From positions 18,167,583 through 18,231,582 of the forward strand of contig CM052359.1 in NCBI GenBank assembly GCA_028551475.1: 64,000 bases of DNA. The letters run 5' to 3'. Below, one piece after another: positions 1-12,900 of this stretch. Within the stretch, counting starts at the first letter, position 1; each line of letters begins with the position of its first letter. Below the pieces are notes generated by a model, which worked only from the letters and a program-made list of their open reading frames with translations, had not been told where the DNA came from and ran no database searches. The translations under genes were made by a program, and so were the position numbers. Source of the stretch: Casuarina equisetifolia. Its lineage: Eukaryota; Streptophyta; Magnoliopsida; Fagales; Casuarinaceae.

Positions 1-1212
1 TTCACAGCACTTGTCCCATAAATGTAGTGGATAGTCACTAAGTATCTCTTTCTTTTTCAGGTTTGGGCTGTTCTTCTTGGACTATGTCCATTTTATGGCC
101 AATGATTGGTCAATTTTTATAAAGTACGGACAATTTCACTCAGTGCAAACCACTTTCTTACTTCATGAAAGTTCAAAAACAAACAATGAATTGTCCTTCA
201 TGGTATCTAGAGTTAACAATGAATGCAAACGAACGAGAAAGTTGGGATGCACAAAGTATAACCGCCCTATCACCTAAACCTCATCACTTTCTGACAGTAA
301 AATAAGCATATTTCACAAAGAACACACACCAACGAAGCGAATAAGAAAGAAAAACCCCTGATACTATCCACTAAACTAATGAGAAAAGCAATTTGCTTAT
401 GTGTTCTCCCAAAAGAGCAACTCTGTGAAGGAAAATAATCGGTCATAGATAGACATCCAACAAAGGATGAATATCTCCACATTCAACAGCAGAGACGAAC
501 CACAGAAATAAAGACCAAAGACGATAAGCTACAAGATATGAGATAGGCGTAAATTCCAAAAAGAACAAAAAGGACAAAAAGGACAAAAAGAAGGAAGGCG
601 ACAGCTTGACAAGTTGCCAGAAAGGGCAATTGCAAAGATCAACCAATACCCACCGACAACTCCCACAAAACAATCAAACGAAGTGGCTTGAACGATAAAG
701 AGACAACCAAGCAAGAGAAAAAGGTTAGGCTAGTCAAAAAGCAAATCCTAAATGAACTTTTATCCCAACCATATGCTCTACGCAACATCCCATATCAACC
801 TTTCAGAACAGAGAGCTTCAGCTGACCCGCCTATGCAGGCGCGTATGGTTAAATTACAGTGGCCCTTCATGTCGCGAGCTAACAAGTCTTAAAATGCGCG
901 ACAACAAATACGGTGGATTCTGTCAAAATTAGCCTAGAAGTCAAAACCAAAATATTCAATAAAAAGTTTTTCAGAAACAAATTTTTTCTTCAAGGTTTCT
1001 CTGGGTACGGAAAGTCATCAAAATCATACTTGATATAAATAACCACCGATAAAATCCAATTAAAAATGAAATATCTTTAACGCATCCTTTGAAATCTGAC
1101 CAAAATGACAGTTGGTGCCAAGCCAGAAGCCTTGTTCATTCAACGAAATCGAATCAAATCAAACCCCAAAAGTAACAAAAGAAAGAGAGTTCTTTGTATG
1201 TGCTTTTGTTAC
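1..1212 (-). other. Hexokinase intron 1 (partial)
   Basis: This stretch follows the exon 1 donor of the hexokinase gene on the minus strand. The short reading frames in it resemble no hexokinase exon or other known protein. I infer that it is all intron, continuing past the left edge. Confidence 0.7.
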
Positions 1213-1484
1213 CCAGTGGGAAGGTTATCGACGTAGCCGATGATCATCTTGAGCTTGCTCCCACCCTCGGATGCGAGACCGGCATGCATCTCAACCGTCA
1301 TGGCATCCGCCACCTGTCTGAGCTTCCCCAGAGGGGTCCCACACTTATCCTCAAAGTCGTTGAGGATCGCAAGGGCACGGGCCCACTTACCCGAGCTCCG
1401 CATCCGGTGCCGCACGACCAGCGCTGCCGCCGCACAAGCCGCTGCCGCGCACACCACCGCTGCCGCTACCGCCACCTTCCCCAT
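1213..1484 (-). CDS. HXK1: Hexokinase, first exon only (type B, membrane-anchored)
   Basis: Phosphorylates glucose and other hexoses; Arabidopsis HXK1 is also a glucose sensor on mitochondria and in the nucleus. The exon reads from an ATG at 1484 and gives about 90 residues. It starts MGKVAVAAAVVCAAAACAAA, an Ala/Val-rich hydrophobic anchor (residues 4-24) followed by basic RHRMR, as in type B plant hexokinases. It continues with the family-typical KCGTPLGKLRQVADAMTVEM and EGGSKLKMIIGYVDNLPTG. The 5' splice site is GG|GTAACA at 1213/1212, leaving a phase-2 Gly codon, the usual end of exon 1 in this family. The catalytic ATP- and sugar-binding exons are not in the window: I looked for the next exon on the minus strand down to base 1 and saw none, so intron 1 exceeds 1.2 kb and runs off the left edge. 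HXK1 and HXK2 cannot be told apart from this exon; the symbol rests on family identity plus gene order. Confidence 0.93.
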
Positions 1485-4205
1485 CTCTCTTGTCAGCCCG
1501 TAAAAATCAAATTCCCGATTGGTTTTGCTAGAAATTCGAATTTACACCACCGTTAGAAAAATAAGCTAATCAAATCATCGTATTCCACTGCATGCACTTC
1601 GAATCGGTCCGCGAAGTGAAGGAAAACAGATGGTGAGAGACTCCAAAGCCCTAGATCAGAGGCGGAAATGGACAAGCCGGAGCGATTATCCCGGAAAATA
1701 GCTTGGTTTCTCGGAAGATAAGCCGCTTACTGGTTGTCTCCTTTGATTTTTCCAGGGGGCTTAGATATTGAAAAGCAGCGTCAAATGAATCTCTTTTGAG
1801 TTGGGTGTTGGGTGTTTGGGTTTCTGTTTTTATGGAAAGGGATCGAAGGGCTACGAAAAGGGGTACGGTTGTGGACCATAATTACAACAATGACACACTA
1901 CGCGCCAACTGCGCTGCTCGGCGTTCGTACGTTTCAGATCCGGGAGGGGCAACGTGAACGGTGGCGAACCACTTGCACGTGTGATCGGAGAGATTATAGA
2001 ATACGGATTGGTCGCAGATTGATCGACTGGAAGTGGTTGGACATCTCGACTAGGAGACTAGTTAATTCCGACAACTGCACAAAGAAAATAATTACCAGAT
2101 CCATATATTTTGGAAAGCTCCATAAATTCAGGGAAATTATGAAAAATTTCCCAAACAAATCACAGATAATTATAACTTTGATTCTCTGTTTATCAGTTTT
2201 TTATATCTCATGCAATTTTATGTAAATCTCACAAAAAGGTTTTTTATATCTCATGCAATTTTATATAATCTCACAAAAAGAAAATTACTTTTCCTTCTCT
2301 TTTTGCTTTAATTCTTCCCGACCTTCTGGGACAGAATTTTATGTTATGTGATAAGGTGTTTTGGATATATTCAACTGTTCTCTTACCTCGTGCTGTCATT
2401 AGGGAGAATTCATTTGTCAAGAGATGTCATTTTATGTGTTGAAGAGTTCATTATTATTGGGGATTGATTTAATTACATGCAAGTTTTTCTTCTTCTTTTT
2501 TTTTTCATTAAGTGGAAAATATAGAACTTGTTGCACATTGTTCTTAAACATAACTTCTTATAATATGTTGAATTTTTTAAAGACCCAATCCAAAGTAAAA
2601 GTTTGAAAAATACTTATTTAGTTTAAGTTTTACCTTAAAGGTCTCCACACACGGAGTGAGATGAAACTCAAAGTCACATGGAGTAAAATAAATTTAACTT
2701 GAGTTTTACTCTATATTAAAATGCTCAAATATCCAACCTAAATACTGGCTTAATAGTTGAATAGATCCTTCATTAATTTAAACCTCATTGCAAAAAATTA
2801 CATATTTGATGTGAAACTTTCATTCAATATATACAATCAATATAAGCACTTTGCATTGAAGATATATATTTTTTGAAACCCACTTTGAGCAATAGACTTT
2901 GTGCACAACAAGTGCCTCCTCCTAAACGTAACTTTGATATCATGATTTTTTTTAAAAAAAAATCCTTCATTTTCTAAAATTGAACCTAAAGTATGAGTCT
3001 CTATTCTTTATTTAAAAAAAGAAAAAGAAAAAGAAAAATCAGTTCTCAACAATATTGGTTTATTGGTTTTTATATCTCCGTGGTATAATTTTGAGTAACC
3101 CAAATGAAAAATAAGTATTTTTTCTAATTCATTAGAAATAAAAGAAAAAAATCAAAATTCCACTAATTAATTCATTGAAATCATTATTATATAAATGGTA
3201 CCAACATTTAATATAACATTTTTCCACTATCTAGTTACTTCGGTTTGTTACATGCACACAAGCACGCACAGATGCATATAAATAATCTTACAAAAAAAAA
3301 AGAGTAAAATTTAGGGGAATTAAGCATGATAAACTCCCTCTTTATAGCATCATGTGTATGGATGGAGTCCCATGCGAGTCTGTGTTACCCACGTATTAAA
3401 CATGGGAATGATGGTGGCATGCAAGCGGCTTCTTGGTGGATCCTTGCCGTGCAAACGTGCTGTGGGTTTCCAGGCCACCCTCAAAAGAGAATGTTCAACC
3501 TCCTGCGTGTCTGGCAATTGATATTCTTTATTAAACCCGTGATTCCTTGGTAAACGACTAACCGAATGGTTGTGTATACTGTAAGCATTGTTTATATGAT
3601 TCTACTGTTTTTTAATAAATACCATGGATTGTTTGTTTGTGTTCTGAAGGCTACATCCAAAGCATCTGGTTTTGTAAAAGTATGCATTGAAAATATTCAA
3701 ACTTTCCACGACTTTTTCCAAGTATGACCACAGCTCAGACGCAATCGAGAAATCCGACTCAGCCACTAGTCAGCATTATTATCATAATGTGGGTTTTAAG
3801 TTGGTTGTCTGTAGTTGTAACAACAATCTTAATCTTTAGGTAAACCCGTCATACAAAAATGTAAGAAAGTTAATTCGTACTAAATGTTAGACTTATAGTG
3901 TCACTTTTATATATAAGGGATATTATGATACCGTTCTTGACAAGAAATGTCTCATAACTTTTTTTTTTTTTTATCTAGATTTTCTCATTCTTTGAACTCT
4001 TATAAATGAGTTAAAATTTTTAAAATCTAATCTACAAACTAACTCAAAAGTTAAAGGGATACTTTCTCTATTTAAATTTCATTATAAAGAATCACACTTT
4101 CGGTACTGGACTTTTGTTCTACAAATATGCATGTGCATGCTAAACAATATTGGACTCAAGGTTACACGAAGTGAAACAGATTTAATTTATGCTTTGATAT
4201 TAAGT
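1485..4205. other. Hexokinase 5' flank, then AT-rich intergenic DNA
   Basis: The first 200-300 bases should hold the hexokinase 5' UTR and promoter (minus strand); I see no clear TATA box. Beyond about 2.1 kb the DNA is AT-rich with poly-A and poly-T runs. Copies of a diverged dispersed repeat lie near 2620-2880 and 3850-4205. A 137-codon open frame at 1812-2225 shows no protein-like pattern and is not called. Confidence 0.6.
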
Positions 4206-5020
4206 TAAAAAGTTTAAAGTTCAACTCAAAAGTTAACTCAAAGGTTAAAGAAATATTTTTTTTTATTTAAATTTCATCATAAGGAATCACGTTTCTAATG
4301 TAAAACTTTTGTCTAGCACATAAAATGAAGTCATAGGAAATGATTTTGTCCCATGAGAGATAATGAATTGAAACTTATTTTTAGGAGAATTTGAGGAAGA
4401 AAAGTGTCAAAATGTCTCATCAATTAAAAATTATAAAAAAAAATTAACTTATATTCAATGTAAAATTATAAGATAATAAATAAAGAAGTTCATGTTATTA
4501 TAAATTATCTCTTCATACTGTTATACTCTCATTAGGGATTTAACATACCCATCACTTCAAGTGTAGGAAAACACTTTTCATGCAGATTTTTAATTATCAA
4601 CAAAAGGATGGAAGATAGAGTTTGGAGTCTTAATGAAAGAATGAGGGACATAACTTTATGCCATTTACTTAATATCATCTTTCATGTTACTAGTTGAAGT
4701 CTAAATCTTCATCATTTTTTCATACTTGGAAAAAGGGTGCATTGAAGATAATAAATTTTCACATAATTAATATCGTGGTCTAGTCAGTAAGAAAGAATAG
4801 ATTTTTTTCTTCCCAAGAATGGAAAAACTATTTCTAACTAACAAATGTTTCTTCTGCTCATAAGTCAAAATACCAACAAAAAAAAATCTATGCAAGATGA
4901 TTATATGCGTGATTGGGTCTAGCAAGGAGCAGGCAACAAGATTGTTTCTGTCCATCCAATTGGCCCCTGGCTCCACACCCATCTAGCTCTCGTCGTTCTT
5001 TGAAGGTGTCAAATCAGCTC
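4206..5020. repeat. Tandem duplication, copy 1 (about 815 bp)
   Basis: Direct repeat of the block at 5021-5835 with an offset of 815-816 bases. I count roughly 17-18 differences, about 2 percent, plus one difference in T-run length near 4257/5072. Both copies keep the same 71-codon minus-strand frame (starting at 4982 here), but its sequence resembles no family and it looks like a passenger. The two copies abut directly. Confidence 0.93.
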
Positions 5021-5835
5021 CAAAAAAGTTTAAAGTTTAACCCAAAAGTTAACTTAAAGATTAAAGAAATATTTTTTTTATTTAAATTTCATTATAAGGA
5101 ATCACGTCTCTAATGTAAAACTTTTGTCTAGCACATAAAATGAAGTCATAGGAAATGATTTTGTCCCATGAGAGATAATGAATTGAAACTTATTTTTAGG
5201 AGAATTTGAGGAAGAAAAGTGTCAAAATGTCTCATCAATTAAAAATTATAAAAAAAAATTAACTTATATTCAATGTAAAATTATAAGACACTAAATAAAG
5301 AAGTTCATGTTATTATAAATTATCTCTTCATACTGTTATACTCTCATTAGGGATTTAACATACCCATCACTTCAAGTGTAGGAAAACACTTTTCATGCAG
5401 ATTTTTAATTATCAACAAAAGGATGAAAGATAGAGTTTGGAGTCTTAATGAAAGAATGAGGGACATAACTTTATGCCATTTACTTAATATCATCTTTCAT
5501 GTTACTAGTTGAAGTCTAAATCTTCATCATTTTTTCATACTTGGAAAAAGGGTGCATTGAAGATAATAAATTTTCACATAATTAATATCGTGGTCTAGTC
5601 AGTAAGAAAGAATAGATTTTTTTCTTCCCAAGAATAGAAAAACTATTTCTAACTAACAAATGCTTCTTCTGCTCAGAAGTCAAAATACCAACGAAAAAAA
5701 ATCTATGCAAGATGATTATATGCGTGATTGGGTCTAGCAGGGAGCAGGCAACAAGATTGTTTCTGTCCATCCAATTGGCCCCTGGCTCCACACCCATCTA
5801 GCTCTCGTCGTTCTTTGGAGGTGTCAAATCAGCTC
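5021..5835. repeat. Tandem duplication, copy 2 (about 815 bp)
   Basis: Second copy of the 815 bp unit. Homology ends at GTCAAATCAGCTC (about 5835), as copy 1 ends at about 5020. The matching 71-codon minus-strand frame starts at 5797 and differs by one residue (Tyr to Ser). Confidence 0.93.
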
Positions 5836-7197
5836 AAGAAAAGAAGGAATCGAAGAAGTGGTCCTGAAACGACGTGTTCCTACTAAATCAGTCTCCATTT
5901 GGGAGTTGGATGGAGACGTCTTCCTCTTCAGGGAATCTTTACCTTTCTTAAACATTAGTGCAGATACGATTAGGAATGACACTCACCGCAGGCGTCAATA
6001 TATATCCAAAGGCTTTCTAATAGCTTGGGACTCACGTGCACTGTGTGGAAAGCTGGGTTTGTCCAGTACCAGAGGCAGGTTCTTGGTGCACTCTAGTTGA
6101 TAGAGGTGGCATGCAATCACATGCTATGGGAGATAACAGCGTGGGAAGTGAAAAATCCATCACATTCCTTCGACAGGAGGTCGTGGCTTTGCCGAAAGAT
6201 GGAATTTAGCAACGCAATCATCTTTTGTTTTATCAACTGCATATAATTCGATTCTCACCTGAATAACATCATTACCAAACAGAATCGTATTCCAGGTTTG
6301 CCAATCGATTAGAATGAAATTGGAAAGAACACACTGATCGGATAAAGGTTGGATATGTGTCAGAATTTTTGAGTTTGATTAGAGAAGACTGATAATTCTC
6401 CCACAGCATATTGCAAGTAATATCATATAGTTTCATAAGTGATATCACTCAGCACTGTCTTTAACTTGATGCAGCAGGAGAGAGCTTATGTGAGCTTAAG
6501 CACATTCGAGCCTTAGCAAAAGTTGTATATGCTACTGTGGAATATCAGATAGTACCAAGGAAAACAGGGATATTATTTGCTGACAGTGGCAGATGATGCA
6601 TAGTCAAACGTTAGTTAATGCAGACACCAAACTCGGGTGTTTCGGTTGAAAGCTTCTAATGTGCTGATTTCTCGTCAGAATGTTTGCAGCAAAAGAAGAA
6701 AAATCTGTTGGACAAAAGTCCAACTAGGAAACATTTACGGTGCAGGGGACACTAGATAATATAGGCGTATTCTATGGTTTTTGCTATGATTATGTAGTAA
6801 AAGCCTTTAATACGTAAAAACAACAGCCTTAAATTGATCGAGACTGATGGCAGACATTCTGCGTAGAGATAAATGATCGGTAAAAATCACATACAAATAA
6901 GCAATCACAAAAGAAACTGAAAATTTATGTGATTTGGTATAAGCTTTCTGCGTTCATAGAATAATAAGAACAAATTACTAAAAATCACAATTTTAAGATT
7001 TACAGCTTTTCTCTTTGATATTTACTTGTGTGATCTCTATCTACGTCTACTAAATTTATCAAAAAGACTTGTCCCTGTGAATGACTAAATGACCATTTCA
7101 CCATTGCTACTAATTTTGCTTCACAATTAACATTGAAAAGGCCCAACTTTATACATAAGCATCTCCAACAAATTTGCTATCAGTAAGGAACATGAAA
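5836..7197. other. Intergenic region, no gene seen
   Basis: Mixed-composition unique sequence. An 80-codon plus-strand frame at 5858-6100 follows the repeat but lacks recognisable motifs. No RNA gene or repeat of note was seen. Confidence 0.5.
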
Positions 7198-8224
7198 TTA
7201 TCCAGCTAGATCAGCAGGAGTTGGAATTGCAGGCACAAGAAAATTCCATGTGGCGAATCAAAGATTTTAAAATTTCCAGTGCACCCATCTTGTTGTGCTT
7301 GTGTAACTGCAATGTTTTTGGCCTGTTGAATCGTCAAGTTCACTCCAATAGTTTGAGCCACCGAAACCTACAAAATACAGTGATACACTGCAACTTACAT
7401 GGTTCAAGAAATAAGATTCTATGCAAACAATGCCAAAGAGGTCATGGTTACCTTGAAAGTCTCTACAGATGTTTTTACACTTTCTTTCTCAGCAACAACT
7501 GAAGGGACCATCCTGCACACACAAAGGCAGTATTATTAAGAATAACGTGAGTTGTCCCTTATCACTTGAATCATATTTGGGAAACTTAACAACCTTTACT
7601 GTTTGAATAATGTATAAGTTTTATACAACACCACAACTAATTGTTCTTGGCGCAAAATAATAAACCTCTTTCCTTGGACATGAGAAAAAATGGGTCAAAC
7701 TAAAAACTCTCTAAATCATTTTCCCAAAGGCACTGAAACAACAGTCAAGTACAACAATACCTACTCCACCCTTCAACATCACTGAGAATCACTTAGCATT
7801 GACCACCAAAAATTTATGAATATATCAATAGAGCAGTTGCATATTCAGTTCATCAGCAATCACTTATCTTAGATAAAACCCTACCTCCCAGGTGAAAAAG
7901 TGACAGTACCAACCCCCAAGACTCAAATTACTTCATACTTTGAACTACGAAACATCCTATGTCACTTCATACTTTCCAATACCTGATTCTGTCATTAGAA
8001 AACCAAACTCCATGCTCTGAATTCATACCCACAACTCCGAGTTCCTTATCTAACCGCTACTCAGTTGAAGAAATACTACAACAAATCAATGACTTGAGCT
8101 CTTGAAGAAACCTAAACTCGAATACAAAGAAAAATAGATCATAGACGACACATATTGAAGGCAACAAGCATTACCGGCGGGGCGGTGGTCGGTAGAGTTT
8201 TCTCCGCTTCGGTTCAGGTTCCAT
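7198..8224 (-). CDS. Small three-exon gene of unknown function, frameshifted in last exon
   Basis: I do not recognise the family. Exon 1 is 8224-8175: ATG with an in-frame stop 15 bases upstream, encoding MEPEPKRRKLYRPPPR. Exon 2 is 7512-7452 (MVPSVVAEKESVKTSVETFK). Exon 3 starts at 7367 (VSVAQTIGVNLTIQQAKNIA...). Splice sites are CG|GTAATG, TGCAG|GA, AAG|GTAACC and TTTTGTAG|GT, and phases join correctly. Exon 3 reads ...GCTGNFKIFDSPHG; as written it then runs in an unconvincing frame to TAG at 7208-7206. One base over, the frame reads NFLVPAIPTPADLAG and stops at TAA 7200-7198, which looks like the true C-terminus. That implies loss of one A in the run at 7244-7245. The intended product would be about 93 residues: basic N-terminus, a likely helical middle and a conserved-looking C-terminal motif. 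It may be a real gene with an assembly error, or a young pseudogene. Confidence 0.55.
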
Positions 8225-9446
8225 ATTCCCAAATGCCTATTGCTTCGTCCCTGGTGAAGAAATCCAAATAAAAAAGGCCAACCTGTTGATGAATTGAGGG
8301 CCGAGAGATTTTTTGGGCTACGGGCTTAGATCCGTCACATAAGAAATTCTTGTCGCCACAAGCCCTGCAAGGGAAAGGAATCCGATGAAGGAACCCAGTC
8401 CAAGTGCGTCGATGTGGGACACATTTAGAACATCCAAGGCTCACGTCCGATGAAAGAATCCCAGATTCGCATACGGGCCAACCAGTTCAAACTTCACATG
8501 GCCGGACCTTTCATGCCATGGAAGAGGCCCGGACTTTCCTTCTTTTAAGCATAGTCTATAATTTAGATATAACATTTCTAACCTAATACCATTTATGAAA
8601 TCTGTAATTTTACCTTATAGTGCTTGCAGCAGAAGTATTAATTTGCTGCAAAATTAAACCTATTTTAAAAAGAAGAAAAAATAAAAAGACTTTCTAACAA
8701 ATATGTTTTCATTTTTTTGGCAAAATGTGGACTTCCACGGCGTAGGAACTATGGATTTAGTGGCTGTATCCTGGGGACAAGCTCGTGCCCAACAAGTCCT
8801 CCAAGGGACTGACGTAGAGAGAGAGAGAAAGATGCGGGTCGATGAGGTATAATTGTGCTTCTGAATGCTAAACATAGTTCTAACATCATGAGATTCCTCA
8901 TAAGAAAATTCTTAAATATGTCACAGGCCAGACCCCACATAGGATTGCCTTTTTTGACAATTTTTACAACATTCCTAAACCACACGGCTAGGATGTTTTA
9001 TATTGGTATCACTTTTAGGATCTTCGTAATGATTTTCTCACACCACCACCATTGATAAATATTTTTCAATTTCCGATCTGTGTTTTGCACTGATAAGACA
9101 GAGATCATATGATGATAGGAATCGCGAATATTTCTTGGAACATCAGGGACAAGGTTGAGATCAGACAATCTTTTTTACATCGATGAAAGTTTATCTCGAA
9201 CCCATAACGTCCAAGCACCATAATGGATTGGTGTTTGCCTCCCTTGCCCAGTTGGTAGGGAGGACAAGGACATAAATCGAAGAACATGCCATTGAGGAGA
9301 CGTTAAGTTTGTGCCAATACGTAGGACCATAAGTTCTGTGAAAGGCTCTAATTGAACTTCCCTTTCAACTTTATGACGAGCCCTACATCGTTGTGACTAA
9401 GCCCTACCATTTTGCCGAGTCATTTTCTTCAAAAACTTTGGACGTA
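8225..9446. other. Intergenic region, no gene seen
   Basis: The first few hundred bases should contain the 5' UTR and promoter of the small minus-strand gene. Short open frames on both strands show no protein-like features. A short GA run lies at 8817-8828. Confidence 0.5.
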
Positions 9447-9995
9447 TTTTCGGCAAAGATGTCATGGTGAAGTAAGCAAAAGTAATGCTTCTTTCGTTTT
9501 CCATCAAGTTTTGGAAGTTTCTTGAATACGTGCAAAGATGTGATGGTGGAGTAGTGAAAAAAAGTAGTGGTTGAGTTTACTATCAAGTTTAGGAAATTTC
9601 TTGAACTTCACTTCATTGTTAGAAGACCTAACTTTTTCTTTTGAAACCAGTTGATAAGAGATTACGTCTTTACTTAAAGTTTTGATGGTGGAAGAATGAA
9701 TAAAAAGTAATGATTTTTCCATCATCTATCAAATTCAAGAATCTCCCAAACTTCATTTTATTGGTTGGGAGAATTATTTTCTCTCATCAAACAAGATAAT
9801 AAAAGGCGAGAATAGCTTTACAGTTACATTTTTTGTTTGGTAGCCTATAAGAAACAGGAACATCTTCACCTTTGCATGTTTCTGTAAGAGACGTAATAGT
9901 TGAGGAATGAAGCAGTAATGGTTCTTTCTTGTCCATGGAGCTTACAAAATCTTCACTTTATTATTAGAATGTTCATATTCTTTCTTAAAACCAAC
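9447..9995. repeat. Degenerate tandem repeat array, about four units
   Basis: Units beginning near 9447, 9532, 9660 and 9885 share the order GATGGTGGARxAxTGAA, an AAAGTAATG-like stretch, CCATCAAGTTTxGGAA and TTTCTTGAACTTCAC. Unit spacing varies (about 85 to 225 bases) and identity is low, so this is an old array with indels. Short minus-strand frames across it are by-products. Confidence 0.55.
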
Positions 9996-12900
9996 AGGTA
10001 AGAGATAGATAGAAATGTCTTTACATATAATGTGTAACAAGTTATTATATTGGTAATATAAAACATATAAAGATTTTAAAACTTTTCAATATAAACTTTA
10101 ATACCATGTTTAAACAAAAACTAAAAATTAAAAAAAAAAAAAAAAAACTTATTTTCTCCATTGAAACTAGGTTGTAAGAGAATGGAACAAATCTAGTTAT
10201 AAAGAGCGTAATAGGCTACTAACAATAATGTGAGATACAAATCCGGATTTCAACACTTAAGACCACCTTCCATGGCACTAATGAGCTATTTCCTGTCGAA
10301 AAAAAATCCAACCATTTTGGTCTATTCCTATGCTGTACGGTCTTCTCGAAGGAGAGTAAAGTTTTCAAGCGGTGCCGAAATAACTAACAGAACAGGCAGC
10401 CAATCCAGCTGCTGTGGAGAAGATCTTCTTGGACATGATTAAGCAAAGCATCTACGAGAATTGAAAGAGGATCAGTCGCAGCATGCCTTTTGACTTGATT
10501 CCCTTTGTTTTGCTGGAGGTGGCAGGGATCTAAATCATGACATCCTTGAAATTCAACCAAAATGATGTTGCTGGGGGGACACCTTGGATTTCTATATGCC
10601 GACATTAGGTCTCTTTGTATCAGCCAAGATTGCATTCTTCCTGCACTAATTCCTTTCCAATCGTTCGCGTAATAATTTGACCCCCCGAATCCAACCAAAT
10701 CTGAGTCTCATCATTCCGAAGCTTGTTTTACAATCTATGCTACATGGTCTCGAAATCAATTCCGCGATTTTAGTTTCCGATGGTCAGCGTTGGAGAATCC
10801 TTCTTTCTTACAATGGTGATAATGGATGTTATTGACTTCCTTTCTTTATGATTGACCAAGTTTTGTGATAACGTACGACTGGTTTATAGTTAATTTTGTA
10901 CGAGCAATCCATCACCATGTTTTAAGGCCCATAGTGGGCATGTAGGGTCGACACAGCAATCTAAAGAATCAGATGGGCTTGGAAAAGCTTCTTCTCGAGT
11001 CTTTCACCTCCCACCAATGAGTTAAGGAACCTGAAACCAACTTATAAATTATGTCTACTTTTGGAAGCGTTTTGCTTTAATACAAGATCTAAATCTCTGC
11101 GAAGGAAACCCACCCAGAAGTCCAACCGCCTTTCGGGCATGGTTTTTATTCCTCCGGCTCAGGAGGGAGATTTATCTGGGTCGATCGGCAGAAGCGGAAA
11201 GGTGGGAAAGTGGAGAATCTGGTAAAGATCTAAGCTAGACCATGGGAGCAGCTCAGATGTAGTGCGCTCTTTGGAATGAGTGAGAATGAAATGGGTCAGA
11301 AATGTCGTGCGTTTGGACAAGAATGTCTCAGAACCATGTGCATGAAATGCGCCCAACGTGGGACATGGCATGCGTGTGGATCCCTGCTTCTGTCTTTCTA
11401 CTTTCATTTGACAGTTAAGGAAAGTACTGGACATCCGCAAGCTCATGAAAGTTCCAAGAAAGGAAACCATGGCAAAGAATGTGGAGCTCGAGTCCCACAC
11501 ATAAGAAAGAAAGAGCCAAACAAGGGGAAAATTATAATATGCAGTTCCTATCTGCAGATGGAAATGGGCTTTGTTCTTTTCATCTTTTCATCTTTTCGCT
11601 TTTCTCCTCTTCTTCCTTATGGCTTTGTTGAGTTGGAAACTCAGAGGTGGAGATGAGCTGGGGTGTCTGAGGCAAGTAGCTGGCTTTCCAAACACCTTTC
11701 TGCAACACCTTCTTCTACTATCACGTGCTTATTTTTCTCTTTTTGCTTCTTTTTGAGTCATATTTGACAAACCACCGCTTCACTGTCTCCTTTTAGAAAG
11801 ACTTTGAACTCTAAATGTTGGCATACAGCAAGATTATAGCTGTCCGAAAGCTTCAACCTTCTCTTTTTTTATCATATCACCTTAAATTAGTAAGAAAGAT
11901 GTGATGAAACAAAAATTATGTTATTTAAAATATCACATCCATATTGTCTAAATTTTTTATTTAGAACCATTTTAATCTTACTCTCAAGTAAATTTTCAGA
12001 TGAAATATATCTCTTTAACATCAAAGATGGTCAACAATGGCAACAAGGAATAGCTTGGATCCATCAATTGTGCCATGTGAGCAAAAAGTTTTACCCCATG
12101 GTGTGGAAATAAGAAAGCATCTTCAAATCCAAGCAACCTTTGCTTGGTGGAAGGGATGCCTCTTTGAGGAGAAAAAGTAAGACGCATCCGATAAACAATA
12201 AAACAAAACAAAACTAGAATATCACTTTTTCTGTGGTGTGTGCCTGTTCTTCTGCCTTTTTGCTGCTACTCCGTGTGTGTGTGATTGTAAAGAGCTTTCT
12301 GCAAAAGGCAAGTTCCAATCTCGTATGTACACATCTATATATTTACATATATTATATTATACGTAAAAAGGAATACCATGAAAAGCTTCTCGTAATTTGA
12401 GTTCCTCCTTGCTGCATCTGGGGTGCTGCCACGCGTCTCACAATGATATTTGAAATTCTTTAACCATTGGTTTCTTTTCAGCGTTCTAAGCAAGAAAATA
12501 AACAAATTAAAACGCACAACGAACAGCATCATTGGATGCAATGTGATAGTTGTTAGGAGATAGTTGGAGTCTGAAACCTAACTAGTACCAGAAATATGAC
12601 ATTCGGCATCTGCACTATGAAACTACCTAAGAAAAGTCAATAGTAAAACACTCTGAGGAATTGTTTATATTATCTACTGCGAATAATGCATGTTGGACCC
12701 CATCCAACAGCTGGTAAAGAAGAATTTATTGCTGCAAGTTATTATTTATTCACAAAAATGACAAGTTTCTGTACTTTTTTAGAGGGGAAGAAAGGACAAG
12801 CATAGTGGATCAACACCGGCAATTGGTTTCTAATGCTGCGCTTAGTTGAATTCCAATTCAACTGGAAGGCTAAAAGCAAATGAAAAGAAAGAAGATCAGC

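Noticed and set aside
1194..1556. 120- and 87-codon plus-strand frames over the hexokinase exon
   Set aside because: Antisense shadows of a GC-rich coding exon.
1812..2225. 137-codon plus-strand open frame near the hexokinase promoter
   Set aside because: No motif, odd composition shifting to AT-rich in the second half, and no splice context; looks like a random frame.
4767..5797. Pair of 71-codon minus-strand frames that look like paralogous small genes
   Set aside because: They are identical because the whole 815 bp unit was recently duplicated; neither shows selection-like pattern or a known family.
10384..11656. Overlapping 104-126 codon frames on both strands
   Set aside because: They overlap in opposite directions, lack splice partners and match no family.
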